64,000 nt of DNA from assembly GCF_000379125.1 (NCBI RefSeq), contig NZ_KB900626.1, positions 312,014 through 376,013 on the forward strand, given 5' to 3'. The notes under the pieces were generated by a model. That model searched no databases and was not told the DNA's origin. It was given only the letters and a program-made list of their open reading frames with translations. Both the position numbers and the translations under genes were made by a program. Shown here one piece after another: positions 29,737-37,905 of the stretch. The first letter of the stretch is position 1, and every line of letters starts with the position of its first letter. This stretch comes from Methylosinus sp. LW4. Lineage in GTDB: Bacteria > Pseudomonadota > Alphaproteobacteria > Rhizobiales > Beijerinckiaceae.

Positions 29737-30126
29737 CTAGACGGGCGCGGCGTCTTTGTCAATCGCCGTTCGGGGCGCCGATTCGGCCGCCGCCTCGATC
29801 TTCTGCCGCTCATAGGCGGAGATGATCGACTGCACCATGGGGCCGAAGCGCTCGGCCAGCTCGGCGCAGCGCGTGGAATTGATGAGCTCCACGCCGCGGC
29901 GCTCGCTGCGGATGAGCCCGGCCTCCCGCAAAATGCGAAAATGCTGGGAAAGCGTCGATTTGGCGAGCGGCGCCTGGTCGAGGACATTTAAAAATTGCGA
30001 GCAGTTCTGCGCGCATTCCGACGCCGCCAGCCGGGTGAATATCTGCATCCGCACAGGGTCGGCCAGGGCGTAGAGAATCCCTTCGACTGTGATCTCTTCC
30101 GACCGCGGATGGTGGAGCTTCCTCAT
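29737..30126 (-). CDS. ArsR-family transcriptional repressor
   Basis: A 129-residue winged-helix protein: GILYALADPVRMQIFTRLA opens the family fold, and LAKSTLSQHFRILREAGLIRSERRG is the recognition helix and wing. A Cys pair (SECAQNCSQ) lies in helix 3 but does not form a clean ELCVCDL metal site, so the signal could be redox or a small molecule. It is divergent from two SDR genes; an inverted repeat overlapping their promoter (30144-30186) is the likely operator. Confidence 0.9.
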   Translation of the reverse strand: MRKLHHPRSEEITVEGILYALADPVRMQIFTRLAASECAQNCSQFLNVLDQAPLAKSTLSQHFRILREAGLIRSERRGVELINSTRCAELAERFGPMVQSIISAYERQKIEAAAESAPRTAIDKDAAPV

Positions 30127-30143
30127 GCGTCACACTAGCACGA

Positions 30144-30186
30144 TTGACATTCATTCAGTAGTTCCGTATTCCTGAACTAATGAATT
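30144..30186 (+). promoter_or_regulatory. Promoter overlapping an ArsR-type operator
   Basis: TTGACA at 30144-30149 and TATTCC at 30167-30172 are 17 bases apart, pointing at the first SDR gene. An imperfect inverted repeat covers the same ground: ATTCATTCAGTAGTTC on one side and GAACTAATGAATT on the other, around a 9-base centre. Binding of the divergent ArsR protein would block the promoter. The operator role is inferred. Confidence 0.6.
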
Positions 30187-30207
30187 TAGCGCGAAAGGAG
30201 CGCGAGA

Positions 30208-30957
30208 ATGGGTCGTCTTTCAGGAAAAATCGCGGTCGTCACCGGCGGCAATAGCGGCATAGGCCTCGCCACGGCGGAGCTTTTCGCCAAGGAGGGCGCG
30301 CAGGTCGTCGTCACCGGCCGGCGGAAGGCGGAGCTCGACGCCGCGGTCGCGCGCATCGGCTCCGGCGTCGTCGGCGTGCAGGGGGATGTTTCGTCGCTCG
30401 CCGATCTCGATCGGCTCTTTGCCGAGGTGAAGCAGCGCTTCGGTCGCATCGACATTCTCTTCGCCAACGCCGGCGTCGTCCGTCTCGCGCCGATCGAGCA
30501 GGTGGACGAGGCCTTCTTCGATCATATGTTCGACATCAACGTCAAAGGCCTGCTGTTCACCGTGCAGAAGGCGCTGCCGCTGTTTTCGGACGGCGGCGCG
30601 ATCGTGCTCAACTCATCGATCGCCAATACGGTCGGCACGCCCGGCTTCGGCGTCTATTCGGCGACCAAAGCGGCGGTGCGCTCTTTCGCCCGCACCTGGA
30701 CGGCCGAGCTGAAAGCCCGCAAGATTCGCGTCAATGTGGTGAGCCCCGGCCCGATCGAGACGCCGATCTTCGACACGATGGGCCTCTCCGAGCAGCAGCA
30801 CGACGAATTGGCGGGGCAATTGGCGACCAGCGTTCCGCTCGGACGCTTCGGCAAGGCGGAGGAAGTGGCGGAGGCTGTACTGTTCCTCGCCTCCGATGCG
30901 AGCAGCTATGTCGCCGGCGTCGATCTCTATGTCGATGGCGGGATGGTGGCGGTCTGA
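30208..30957 (+). CDS. Short-chain dehydrogenase/reductase (first of a tandem pair)
   Basis: A 249-residue classical SDR. The cofactor loop is TGGNSGIGLA, NAG is in FANAGV, the catalytic residues are Ser in LNSSIAN and Tyr/Lys in YSATKAA, and it ends DGGMVAV. The Arg in TGRRKAEL suggests NADP(H). It closely resembles the next gene, so the pair is a tandem duplication. With the divergent ArsR regulator this looks like an inducible detoxification unit, but the substrate is not determined. Confidence 0.92.
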   Translation: MGRLSGKIAVVTGGNSGIGLATAELFAKEGAQVVVTGRRKAELDAAVARIGSGVVGVQGDVSSLADLDRLFAEVKQRFGRIDILFANAGVVRLAPIEQVDEAFFDHMFDINVKGLLFTVQKALPLFSDGGAIVLNSSIANTVGTPGFGVYSATKAAVRSFARTWTAELKARKIRVNVVSPGPIETPIFDTMGLSEQQHDELAGQLATSVPLGRFGKAEEVAEAVLFLASDASSYVAGVDLYVDGGMVAV

Positions 30958-30979
30958 TCGACGAGCGGAGGACGAGGCG

Positions 30980-31723
30980 ATGTCGGAGCTCGACGGAAAA
31001 ATCGCCGTTGTCACCGGCGGCGCGAGCGGCATAGGGCTCGCGACCGCCGCGCTCTTCATCGAGCGCGGCGCGGAGGTCATCGTGACGGGGCGTCGTGCAC
31101 GCGAGCTGGAGGAGGCCGTCGCGCGACTCGGTGCGAAAGCGCATGGCGTCTGCGGCGACGTCTCGAAGCTCGCCGATCTCGATGCGCTCTATGCAGAGGT
31201 CGCTCGAAAATTCGGTCGCATCGATATTTTGTTCGCCAATGCGGCGATCGCGGAATTCGCGCCGATCGGCGCGGTTTCCGAGGAGCATTTCGACCGGCTG
31301 TTCGACATAAATGTGAAGGGCCTGCTGTTCACCGTGCAAAAGGCGCTGCCGCTGCTGGTCGAGGGCGGCGCGATCATTCTAGATTCCTCGAACGCCAGTG
31401 TCGAGGGAACTCCGGCCTTCGGCGTCTATTCGGCGGGCAAGGCCGCCGTCCGTTCCTTCGCGCGCAGTTGGACGAAGGAACTCGCGCATCGCCGAATTCG
31501 CGTCAATGTCGTCAGTCCAGGCGCGACGGAGACGCCGATCTACGGCAAGCTAGGTCTGACGGAGGATCAAGTCGCCGAGCTGCGTGCATATCTGACGACG
31601 CGTACCCCCTTGGGGCGCATCGGCAGGCCGGAGGAGGTCGCGCAGGCTGTGCTGTTCCTCGCGACCAATGGTTATGTCGCCGGCGCCGATCTCCTCGTGG
31701 ATGGCGGCATGTCGAGCGTCTGA
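30980..31723 (+). CDS. Short-chain dehydrogenase/reductase (second of a tandem pair)
   Basis: A 247-residue classical SDR. The ATG at 30980, preceded by GAGGCG, lies 22 bases after the first SDR. Motifs: TGGASGIGLA, FANAAI in place of the usual NAG, LDSSNAS and YSAGKAA (catalytic Ser, Tyr and Lys), DGGMSSV. It is homologous to the first copy throughout, with the VNVVSPG segment shared. Same operon; the substrate is unknown. Confidence 0.92.
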   Translation: MSELDGKIAVVTGGASGIGLATAALFIERGAEVIVTGRRARELEEAVARLGAKAHGVCGDVSKLADLDALYAEVARKFGRIDILFANAAIAEFAPIGAVSEEHFDRLFDINVKGLLFTVQKALPLLVEGGAIILDSSNASVEGTPAFGVYSAGKAAVRSFARSWTKELAHRRIRVNVVSPGATETPIYGKLGLTEDQVAELRAYLTTRTPLGRIGRPEEVAQAVLFLATNGYVAGADLLVDGGMSSV

Positions 31724-31738
31724 GCATCACTTTCGTAG

Positions 31739-31768
31739 CGGAGCGCCGAGCCGTTTCCCGGCGCTCCG
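31739..31768. terminator. Bidirectional hairpin between SDR pair and sigma-factor gene
   Basis: A perfect 10-base stem CGGAGCGCCG / CGGCGCTCCG with a 10-base loop lies between the convergent SDR (stop at 31723) and sigma factor (stop at 31783) genes. A weak T-rich stretch follows on the plus strand. Confidence 0.65.
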
Positions 31769-31782
31769 TCTTGGATTTTGCT

Positions 31783-32280
31783 TCACGCGCCGAGATCGCG
31801 CCGGATCTCGTCATTGGCTCGGGCGAGATGACGCTCGACAGTGCGCAGGGACACGCCGACGCGCGCCGCGATCTCGGCGCTGGTCAGATGCTCGAGGCGT
31901 TTCAGCAGAAGTATCTCCCGATAGAGCGGCGGCAGCCGCTCCAGCGCGGCGCGCAGCTTTTGAAATTCCATGAGCGTGGCGATCGCGTCGCCGGAATTCG
32001 ACATCTCCGCCTGATCGGCGTCGCGCGCGGCGTCCTCGGCGTAGCGCGAACGGATGCGATTCCGGCGCATGGCGTCGACCGAGAGATTGGCGGCGATGCG
32101 GAAGAGATAGGCGCGCGGGCTCTCGAGCTTGGCGACATCGACGCGCTGCAGCGCGTGGAGATAAATGTCCTGCACAATATCTTCCGACTCTTGCATGCCG
32201 ACGCGGCGACGCGCGAAGCGGCGCAGCGCCGGCGCATAATCCTGATAGAGCGCGCCGAGGGCTTTGTCCGGGGCGGTCAT
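31783..32280 (-). CDS. FecI-type ECF sigma factor, orphan
   Basis: A 165-residue sigma factor. Region 2 has ALYQDYAPALRRFARRRVG and EDIVQDIYLHA, and region 4 has LPPLYREILLLKRLEHLTSAEIAARVGVSLRTVERHL. This is the iron-starvation class that normally works with a FecR anti-sigma factor and a FecA-type receptor. Neither is beside it, and the siderophore receptor at 21.2-23.5 kb lacks the signalling domain that FecR would need. Its partners must lie elsewhere, or it is free-standing. Confidence 0.9.
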   Translation of the reverse strand: MTAPDKALGALYQDYAPALRRFARRRVGMQESEDIVQDIYLHALQRVDVAKLESPRAYLFRIAANLSVDAMRRNRIRSRYAEDAARDADQAEMSNSGDAIATLMEFQKLRAALERLPPLYREILLLKRLEHLTSAEIAARVGVSLRTVERHLARANDEIRRDLGA

Positions 32281-32546
32281 CGCACGCCCTCCTGCGTCCC
32301 GATGTCAGAAAGTCTCGCGGTGCGGCCGCGCGTGGATTTCAGTCTCGGCATTGGAAAATCCCTTCATCGAGGGCGAGGCTCCGTCGAGCCGCCGATGTCT
32401 TGGAAAAAAAGCGAAGTCGGGCGCTGCGTGCGACGAGCGTCGCGCGCGACAAATCTCTGACCGCGCGTTCGGCTCGCGGCGCGACATGTCGGGCCTCGGC
32501 GAGCGGCGATGCGCGAAGGGAATCGAGAATGAACGGTAGATGGAGA

Positions 32547-32927
32547 TCAGATCGCGGCGGGCGGCCCGCGCGCGACGAAGAGAAGATGCGCGATCAGCAG
32601 GCGCGACCGCGCATCGCCCGGACGGCGCGTCGGCGTCGGCTTCGACCAGGGGACGAGATACGCTGAGGCGAACGCCGTTTCGAGCCAAGACGCGTCATGC
32701 GATGCGCAGCCGAACATGCAGCAATCGAGCGTTCGGCAATGACGATCTAGAGGCGCGTCGCTCTTTTCCGTCGCGCTCGACGCGCAGGTCGAAGCCAGAG
32801 CGTCATGCTCCGGCCGCGGCGCGGGGACGAGCGCGAACAGCGATTGAAAGACGAGAATGCAGAGCAGCATCGCGATATTTCGCGAAGCGCGGCGAGACAG
32901 GAACAATCGGCCGAAGATACGCTGCAT
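32547..32927 (-). CDS. DUF2946-like cysteine-containing small membrane protein
   Basis: About 126 residues from the ATG at 32927; an upstream TTG at 32963 is possible. The N-terminus has a hydrophobic helix (NIAMLLCILVFQSLFALV) and then a Cys cluster CRTLDCCMFGCASHD. This is the same general plan as the DUF2946-like genes at 23.6-24.0 kb and 56.6-56.9 kb. The start and the C-terminal half, which is Pro/Arg-rich, are uncertain. Function is unknown. Confidence 0.55.
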   Translation of the reverse strand: MQRIFGRLFLSRRASRNIAMLLCILVFQSLFALVPAPRPEHDALASTCASSATEKSDAPLDRHCRTLDCCMFGCASHDASWLETAFASAYLVPWSKPTPTRRPGDARSRLLIAHLLFVARGPPAAI

Positions 32928-33079
32928 ATCGACGAAACTAGCATCGACGCCGCGGAAATACAACTAATACGTGTATTCAGAATTATTACAATCTCGTGTC
33001 GTCGGAGCCCGACGCATTTTGCGGGCTCCGCAGGGCGAGGGACGGATGTTTCATCCGAATGGATCGATCGGAAGTCGTA

Positions 33080-34456
33080 TCAGGCGGCGCGCCAATGTCC
33101 TGCATCCGCGAGGAAGGCGCCGATCGACTCGGCGATATAGGCGATATGCGCTTCGCCGAGGCCGGGATAGACGCCGACCCAGAAAGTGCGGCGCATGATG
33201 GCGTCGGTGGCGGAGAGCGCGCCGGCGATGCGATGCGGGCGGTCCTTCATATAAGGCTGGCGCAAGAGATTGCCGCCGAACAGCAGCCGCGAGCCGATGC
33301 GCTTCTCGGCGAGATGCTGCAGCAGCGCCTCGCGTCCAAAAGGCGCATTTTCGCGCAGCGTCAGCGCGAAGCCGAACCAGGAGGGATCGCTGCGCGGCGT
33401 CGCCTCGGGCAGCAGGAAGATATCCTCATAGGGACGCAGCGCTTCCTTCAGCAGCGCGAAATTGCGCTTGCGCGCCGCGATGAAGGCCGGCAGGCGCTCC
33501 ATCTGCGCCAGAGCGACGGCGGCCTGCATATCGGTGATCTTCAGATTATAGCCGAGATGCTGATAGACATATTTGTGATCATAGCCGAAGGGCAGATCGC
33601 CCGACTGCCACTCATAGCGCTTCTTGCAAGTGTCGTCCTTGCCCGGCGCGCACCAGCAATCGCGGCCCCAGTCGCGGAAGGATTCGACGCTGCGGCGCAG
33701 AACCGAGCGCGAGGTGAAGACGGCGCCGCCTTCGCCCATTGTGATGTGATGCGCCGGGTAGAAGCTCAGCGTGCCGATGTCGCCGAATGTGCCGACCTGG
33801 CGCCCGTCATAGAGCGAGCCGAGCGCGTCGCAGCAATCCTCGACCAGCCACAGGCCATATTTTTCGGCGATGCGCGTCACCTCGGCGAGATCGAAAGGAT
33901 TGCCGAGCGTATGGGCGATCATTATGGCGCGCGTGCGCGGCGAGATCGCCGCCTCTATGAGATCGGCGCGGATATTGTAGGTCGGTATGTCGACATCGAC
34001 GAAAACCGGCGTCATCCCATTCTGCAAAATGGGATTGAGCGTCGTCGGAAAGCCGGCGGCGACGGTGATGACCTCGTCGCCGGGCTGAAGCGCGCGCTCC
34101 TTCAGCAGCGGCGAGGTCAGCGCGGTGAGCGCCAGAAGATTGGCCGAGGAGCCGGAATTGGCGGTCAGCGCATGGCGGACGCCGATGAACGTCTCCAGAG
34201 CCTTCTCGAAAGCATCGTTGAAGCGCCCGGTGGTGAGCCAGAAGTCGAGCGCCGAATCGACGAGCGTCTGCATCTCGCGCGCGCCATAGACCTTGCCGGA
34301 CACCGGAACGGCGGAGGCGCCGGGGCGAAACTCCGGCGTCGCATGGGCGATCTCGGCGTAGCGGCCGACGAGCGCCAAAATCTGCGCGCGCAGCGCTTCT
34401 TTCTCATCCGCCGTCTCGGCGGGGGCTTGCAGGGCGGCGGCTGCGGGCGGGGTCAT
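33080..34456 (-). CDS. rfbH: CDP-6-deoxy-L-threo-D-glycero-4-hexulose-3-dehydrase (RfbH/E1)
   Basis: A 458-residue member of the DegT/DnrJ/EryC1 fold. It performs C-3 deoxygenation with PMP and a [2Fe-2S] cluster. Two features set it apart from ordinary aminotransferases: the PLP lysine is replaced by His in [14 protein letters not shown], and the cluster Cys pattern is present as the Cys of EDCCDALG followed by [12 protein letters not shown]. Known RfbH needs a reductase (RfbI/E3) to supply electrons. None is in this window. Its start overlaps the rfbG stop as ATGA. Confidence 0.95.
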   Translation of the reverse strand: MTPPAAAALQAPAETADEKEALRAQILALVGRYAEIAHATPEFRPGASAVPVSGKVYGAREMQTLVDSALDFWLTTGRFNDAFEKALETFIGVRHALTANSGSSANLLALTALTSPLLKERALQPGDEVITVAAGFPTTLNPILQNGMTPVFVDVDIPTYNIRADLIEAAISPRTRAIMIAHTLGNPFDLAEVTRIAEKYGLWLVEDCCDALGSLYDGRQVGTFGDIGTLSFYPAHHITMGEGGAVFTSRSVLRRSVESFRDWGRDCWCAPGKDDTCKKRYEWQSGDLPFGYDHKYVYQHLGYNLKITDMQAAVALAQMERLPAFIAARKRNFALLKEALRPYEDIFLLPEATPRSDPSWFGFALTLRENAPFGREALLQHLAEKRIGSRLLFGGNLLRQPYMKDRPHRIAGALSATDAIMRRTFWVGVYPGLGEAHIAYIAESIGAFLADAGHWRAA

Positions 34457-35565
34457 CTCATTGCTCCGGGCGTGCGCGCGCCGCGCTCGGCGGCGTCCAT
34501 GCGTCTCTCATAGGCGTCGATCTGGGCGAGCGATGTGGTCGCCACATCCTCGCCCTGGCGGCGGCGCGATTCCCAATCGACGATCGCCTCCAGCGCCTCG
34601 AAAATCGACCATTGCGGGCGCCAGCCGAGCCGGCTGCGCGCCTTGGCGGAATCGAGCTTCAGCAAATGCGCCTCATGCGGCTCGTCGCCGCCGCTCTTCG
34701 TCCAGCCGGCGCCCTCGCCATAGGCGCGGCAGAGCGCATCGGCGATCTCTCCCACCGTGCGTTCGCCGGCGGGATCGGGACCGAAATTCCAGGCCTCCGC
34801 GAAGGGCGCGCCATCGCTCCACAGACGCTCGGCGAGCGTCAGATAGCCGGCGAGCGGCTCGAGCACATGCTGCCAGGGACGCACCGCGCGCGGAAAGCGT
34901 ATTTGCGCCGTCTCGCCGCGCTCCAGCGCGCGCAAAATATCCGGCACGAGCCGATCCGCCGCCCAATCGCCGCCGCCGATGACATTTCCGGCGCGGGCCG
35001 TGGCCAGCGCCGCTCCGCGCGAGGGATGCTCGGTCGTCGCGAAATAGGAATTGCGGAAGGAGGCGGCGACGAGCTCCGCGCAGCCTTTGCTGGCGCTATA
35101 GGGGTCGAAGCCGCCCATCGCCTCATTCTCGCGATAGGCCCAGGGCCATTCGCGATTCTCATAGCATTTGTCGCTGGTGACGATGACGATGGCGCGCGCC
35201 GAGGGCGCGCCGCGCAGCGCCTCCAGCAGATGCGCCGTGCCGAGCGCATTGACCGCGAAGGTCTCGATCGGATTGGCGTAGGAGTAGCGGACGAGCGGCT
35301 GCGCCGCGAGATGGAAGACGATCTGCGGCTCGAGCTCCCGCACGGCGCGCGTCAGCCGCTCGGCGTCGCGAATATCGCCGATGACGCTTTCCATCTTCTG
35401 GTCGAGGCGCGCGAGCGCGAAAAGGCTGGGCTCGGTCGGCGGCGCGAGCGCATAGCCCGCGACATTCGCGCCGAGCCGCATGAGCCATAAGGAGAGCCAG
35501 CCGCCCTTGAAGCCGGTGTGTCCGGTGACGAGGACGCGCTTGCCGGCCCAAAATTGCGGCGTCAT
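34453..35565 (-). CDS. rfbG: CDP-glucose 4,6-dehydratase (RfbG)
   Basis: A 370-residue NAD-dependent dehydratase. It has the cofactor loop [38 protein letters not shown] and the YSASKG catalytic Tyr/Lys. The GHTGFKG variant of the glycine motif is characteristic of the CDP-glucose enzymes. It makes CDP-4-keto-6-deoxyglucose, the substrate of RfbH. It is separated from rfbF by about 100 bases carrying a palindromic repeat. Confidence 0.95.
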   Translation of the reverse strand: MTPQFWAGKRVLVTGHTGFKGGWLSLWLMRLGANVAGYALAPPTEPSLFALARLDQKMESVIGDIRDAERLTRAVRELEPQIVFHLAAQPLVRYSYANPIETFAVNALGTAHLLEALRGAPSARAIVIVTSDKCYENREWPWAYRENEAMGGFDPYSASKGCAELVAASFRNSYFATTEHPSRGAALATARAGNVIGGGDWAADRLVPDILRALERGETAQIRFPRAVRPWQHVLEPLAGYLTLAERLWSDGAPFAEAWNFGPDPAGERTVGEIADALCRAYGEGAGWTKSGGDEPHEAHLLKLDSAKARSRLGWRPQWSIFEALEAIVDWESRRRQGEDVATTSLAQIDAYERRMDAAERGARTPGAMR

Positions 35566-35589
35566 CGGGCGTTCGCCGATTGTGGAAGA

Positions 35590-35647
35590 GCGAGCCTGAA
35601 GGCTCGCGGTCCAAGCGGCGCCCTGGACCGCGAGCCTTCAGGCTCGC
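35590..35647. repeat. REP-like double palindrome between rfbF and rfbG
   Basis: Two perfect 24-base inverted arms (35590-35613 and 35624-35647) around a 10-base centre. Each arm also contains its own hairpin, GCGAGCC-TGAA-GGCTCGC. Such self-folding modules resemble bacterial REP/BIME elements. It lies inside the rfb transcript, where it could form a stable mRNA structure. Confidence 0.85.
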
Positions 35648-35668
35648 CTCGATCGCCGCGAACTCTGC

Positions 35669-36442
35669 TCACGCCCAGACCTTCCAGGGCGCCTCGCCGC
35701 CGCTCCACAATTGCTCGAGGAAACGCTTGTCGCGCAGCGTGTCCATGCATTGCCAGAAGCCGTCGTGGCGATAGGCGCGCAGCTGTCCGTCAGCGGCGAT
35801 GCGGGTCAGTGGCTGCTGCTCGAGCGCGGTGGAGTCGCCGTCGATATAGTCGAGCGCCTTCTTCCACATCACGAAGAAGCCGCCATTGATCCAGCCGCCG
35901 TCGCCGCGCGGCTTTTCATCGAAAGAGAGAATGTCGTCGCCATCCATTGTGACAGCGCCGAAGCGGCCCGGCGGACGCACAACGGTCATGGTCGCGAGGC
36001 GGCCATGGGCGCGGTGATAGTCGATCTCGCCCGCTATATCGATATCGGCGACGCCGTCGCCATAGGTGAGGCAGAAAGGCTCGTTGTCGGGCAGATAATC
36101 GGCGATGCGCTTCAGGCGCCCGCCCGTCATTGTCTCTATGCCTGTGTCGACCAGCGTGATGCGCCAGGGCTCGGCCATCTTGTTGTGGACGATGGTCTTG
36201 TTTTCGGCGAGGTCGAAGGTGACGTCGCTCATATGCAGGAAATAGTTGGTGAAATAGTCCTTGATGAAATAGCCTTTGTAGCCGAGGCAGACGACGAACT
36301 CGTTTACCCCGTGCTGCGAGTAGATCTTCATTATATGCCACAGGATCGGCTTGCCGCCGATCTCGATCATGGGCTTGGGGCGATTGTCGGTCTCCTCGCT
36401 GAGGCGCGTGCCGAGACCGCCTGCGAATATTACGGCCTTCAC
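35669..36442 (-). CDS. rfbF: Glucose-1-phosphate cytidylyltransferase (RfbF)
   Basis: A 257-residue nucleotidyltransferase. The GTG at 36442 starts VKAVIFAGGLGTRLSEETD, and the resulting length equals that of known RfbF proteins. Family motifs include RPKPMIEIGGKPILWHIM, YGDGVADIDI and NGGFFV. It makes CDP-glucose from CTP and glucose-1-phosphate, first step of CDP-dideoxyhexose synthesis. It is probably the first gene of rfbFGH. Confidence 0.95.
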   Translation of the reverse strand: MKAVIFAGGLGTRLSEETDNRPKPMIEIGGKPILWHIMKIYSQHGVNEFVVCLGYKGYFIKDYFTNYFLHMSDVTFDLAENKTIVHNKMAEPWRITLVDTGIETMTGGRLKRIADYLPDNEPFCLTYGDGVADIDIAGEIDYHRAHGRLATMTVVRPPGRFGAVTMDGDDILSFDEKPRGDGGWINGGFFVMWKKALDYIDGDSTALEQQPLTRIAADGQLRAYRHDGFWQCMDTLRDKRFLEQLWSGGEAPWKVWA

Positions 36443-36744
36443 GCGCGGTCTCCTCGAGAATGCGAGGGCGCTCCTCGGCGAATCGGGACGCGCCATCCAC
36501 GCAGTCTAGCCTCGCGCCTTACGCGAGGCTGTCGCGCGGCGAGATCGGCCTCCGGGGCGGCGTCCTTGCGTCCTTCCGTGCGCGGGCGCACATTATTTTC
36601 CATTATGGCGGGCGAGAAGGCCGCTCGGCGATCGACGTCGATTTGCGAGAGGCCCGAGACGCTCGGATCGTCCTCCTTCGATTTGCGGGGCGATCGAAGC
36701 GGTATTGGAGTGATCGTTTTTTCAATCGGGGGCGGGGGCCGCGA

Positions 36745-37746
36745 ATGCGTTGGTGTATTTGCAAATCGCACGGCATTATCGACTATCGTTCCGCGGACGC
36801 TCCGCCGGCGCGCAAGCCGGACGAGGTTCGAATTTCCGAATCCGTCGGCCTCGGCGGCGTCAATTCCTATTCGGACGTGCTGAAGATTCAGCAGCTTCTC
36901 GACAAGATTCCGAAGATCAACGGCGGTCCCGCGCCGCTATTGGCGACAGACGGAATATGCGGGCCGCTGACGCGTGGCGCCATTCTCGACTTCCAGAAGA
37001 AGCAGTTCCCGGCAAATCCGCAATTCCATGACGGCTGGCGCCCGGATGGGCGCGTCGATCCAGGAAAATGGACGATCGACAAGATGAATGTCATCGCCAA
37101 TTGGGGGAGCCGAACCGATTTGCTGGAGATCGCGCGGAAACAGGCTCCGCTCGCGCGAGCGCGGGTGATGAACGCGCTCCACCGTCTTTCGGTCGTGCGG
37201 TCCTCCTACGCATTGCCGAGCCCGCTATTCTCCAATGCGCAGCTGAAACGCGAAGCGGATTGGCATTTCAAATTCCACAAATCGGCCTATCCATTGGACG
37301 ATATCGACGCGGTGTCGACGATCTACCAGCGAATGAACGCCGCCTTGAGTAAATTCATCGCCGGCAGCTTCCCGCTCTTCCAATTGTCGGACCACTATCG
37401 CGAGGACGCTCTCGCTTATGCGCATGTCGGCGGATATTCCTTCAGCATCGCAGAAATCGAAACCGGCGAGCAGGGCGCCTATATCTATGTCGCCAACGAG
37501 CGGTTCGGCAGCCTCCCGGTCATCATTCACGAGCTGGGCCACTATTGCGGCGGCCGTTTCAAATCCGGGCGCGAGATCGACCACGTCAGCACGCCGCATC
37601 CCAAGCCCAATGGCGCGGCGCGCGAAGCGGGAAAGCACGACTACCGGCGCATGACGCCGGAGGAAGCGCTGAAAAATGTCTATAGCTATCAGGTCTACGC
37701 TCTGCCGGAGATGGGCTATGGCCCGCCCGAGTCGGGCGTGATCTGA
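36745..37746 (+). CDS. Peptidoglycan-binding protein with HELGH metallopeptidase-like domain
   Basis: 333 residues from ATG 36745; the frame extends upstream without family features. Residues about 36-118 form a peptidoglycan-binding type 1 domain (SDVLKIQQLLDKI, TDGICGPLTRGAILDFQ, DGRVDPGKWT). The C-terminal half has HELGH at 262-266, an HExxH zinc site. It is followed by HDYRRM (298-303) and EEALKNVYSYQVYA, which recall the Asp ligand and NADSYAYFA-type motif of lysine-specific (M35/aspzincin) metallopeptidases. The match is moderate. There is no evident signal peptide, so the export route is unknown. It could be an envelope hydrolase, an effector or a defence-related peptidase. It lies between the rfb genes and ftsK. 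Confidence 0.65.
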   Translation: MRWCICKSHGIIDYRSADAPPARKPDEVRISESVGLGGVNSYSDVLKIQQLLDKIPKINGGPAPLLATDGICGPLTRGAILDFQKKQFPANPQFHDGWRPDGRVDPGKWTIDKMNVIANWGSRTDLLEIARKQAPLARARVMNALHRLSVVRSSYALPSPLFSNAQLKREADWHFKFHKSAYPLDDIDAVSTIYQRMNAALSKFIAGSFPLFQLSDHYREDALAYAHVGGYSFSIAEIETGEQGAYIYVANERFGSLPVIIHELGHYCGGRFKSGREIDHVSTPHPKPNGAAREAGKHDYRRMTPEEALKNVYSYQVYALPEMGYGPPESGVI

Positions 37747-37840
37747 GCGCGGCGACCGGAACCCGCGGCGCGGCAGGGCGGGCGTCAGGGTTAATTGCCC
37801 CTTAACCCCGCCTGCCTACCCTCGGCCGTCACGTCAGCCG

Positions 37841-37863
37841 AGCGCGCCCTTTTTCGGCGCGCT
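37841..37863 (+). terminator. Possible terminator between the metallopeptidase gene and ftsK
   Basis: An 8-base stem AGCGCGCC/GGCGCGCT with loop CTTTTTC lies 43 bases before the ftsK start. It is a strong hairpin but lacks a following T-run, so termination is not certain. Confidence 0.4.
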
Positions 37864-37905
37864 TCGCTGCATTTCTAAATCGCCGCACGAGTAGGCTCAT
37901 TCGTC

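Noticed and set aside
30208..31723. Assigning the tandem SDR pair to a named pathway
   Set aside because: The motifs show only the SDR fold and NADP preference; no sequence feature fixes the substrate.
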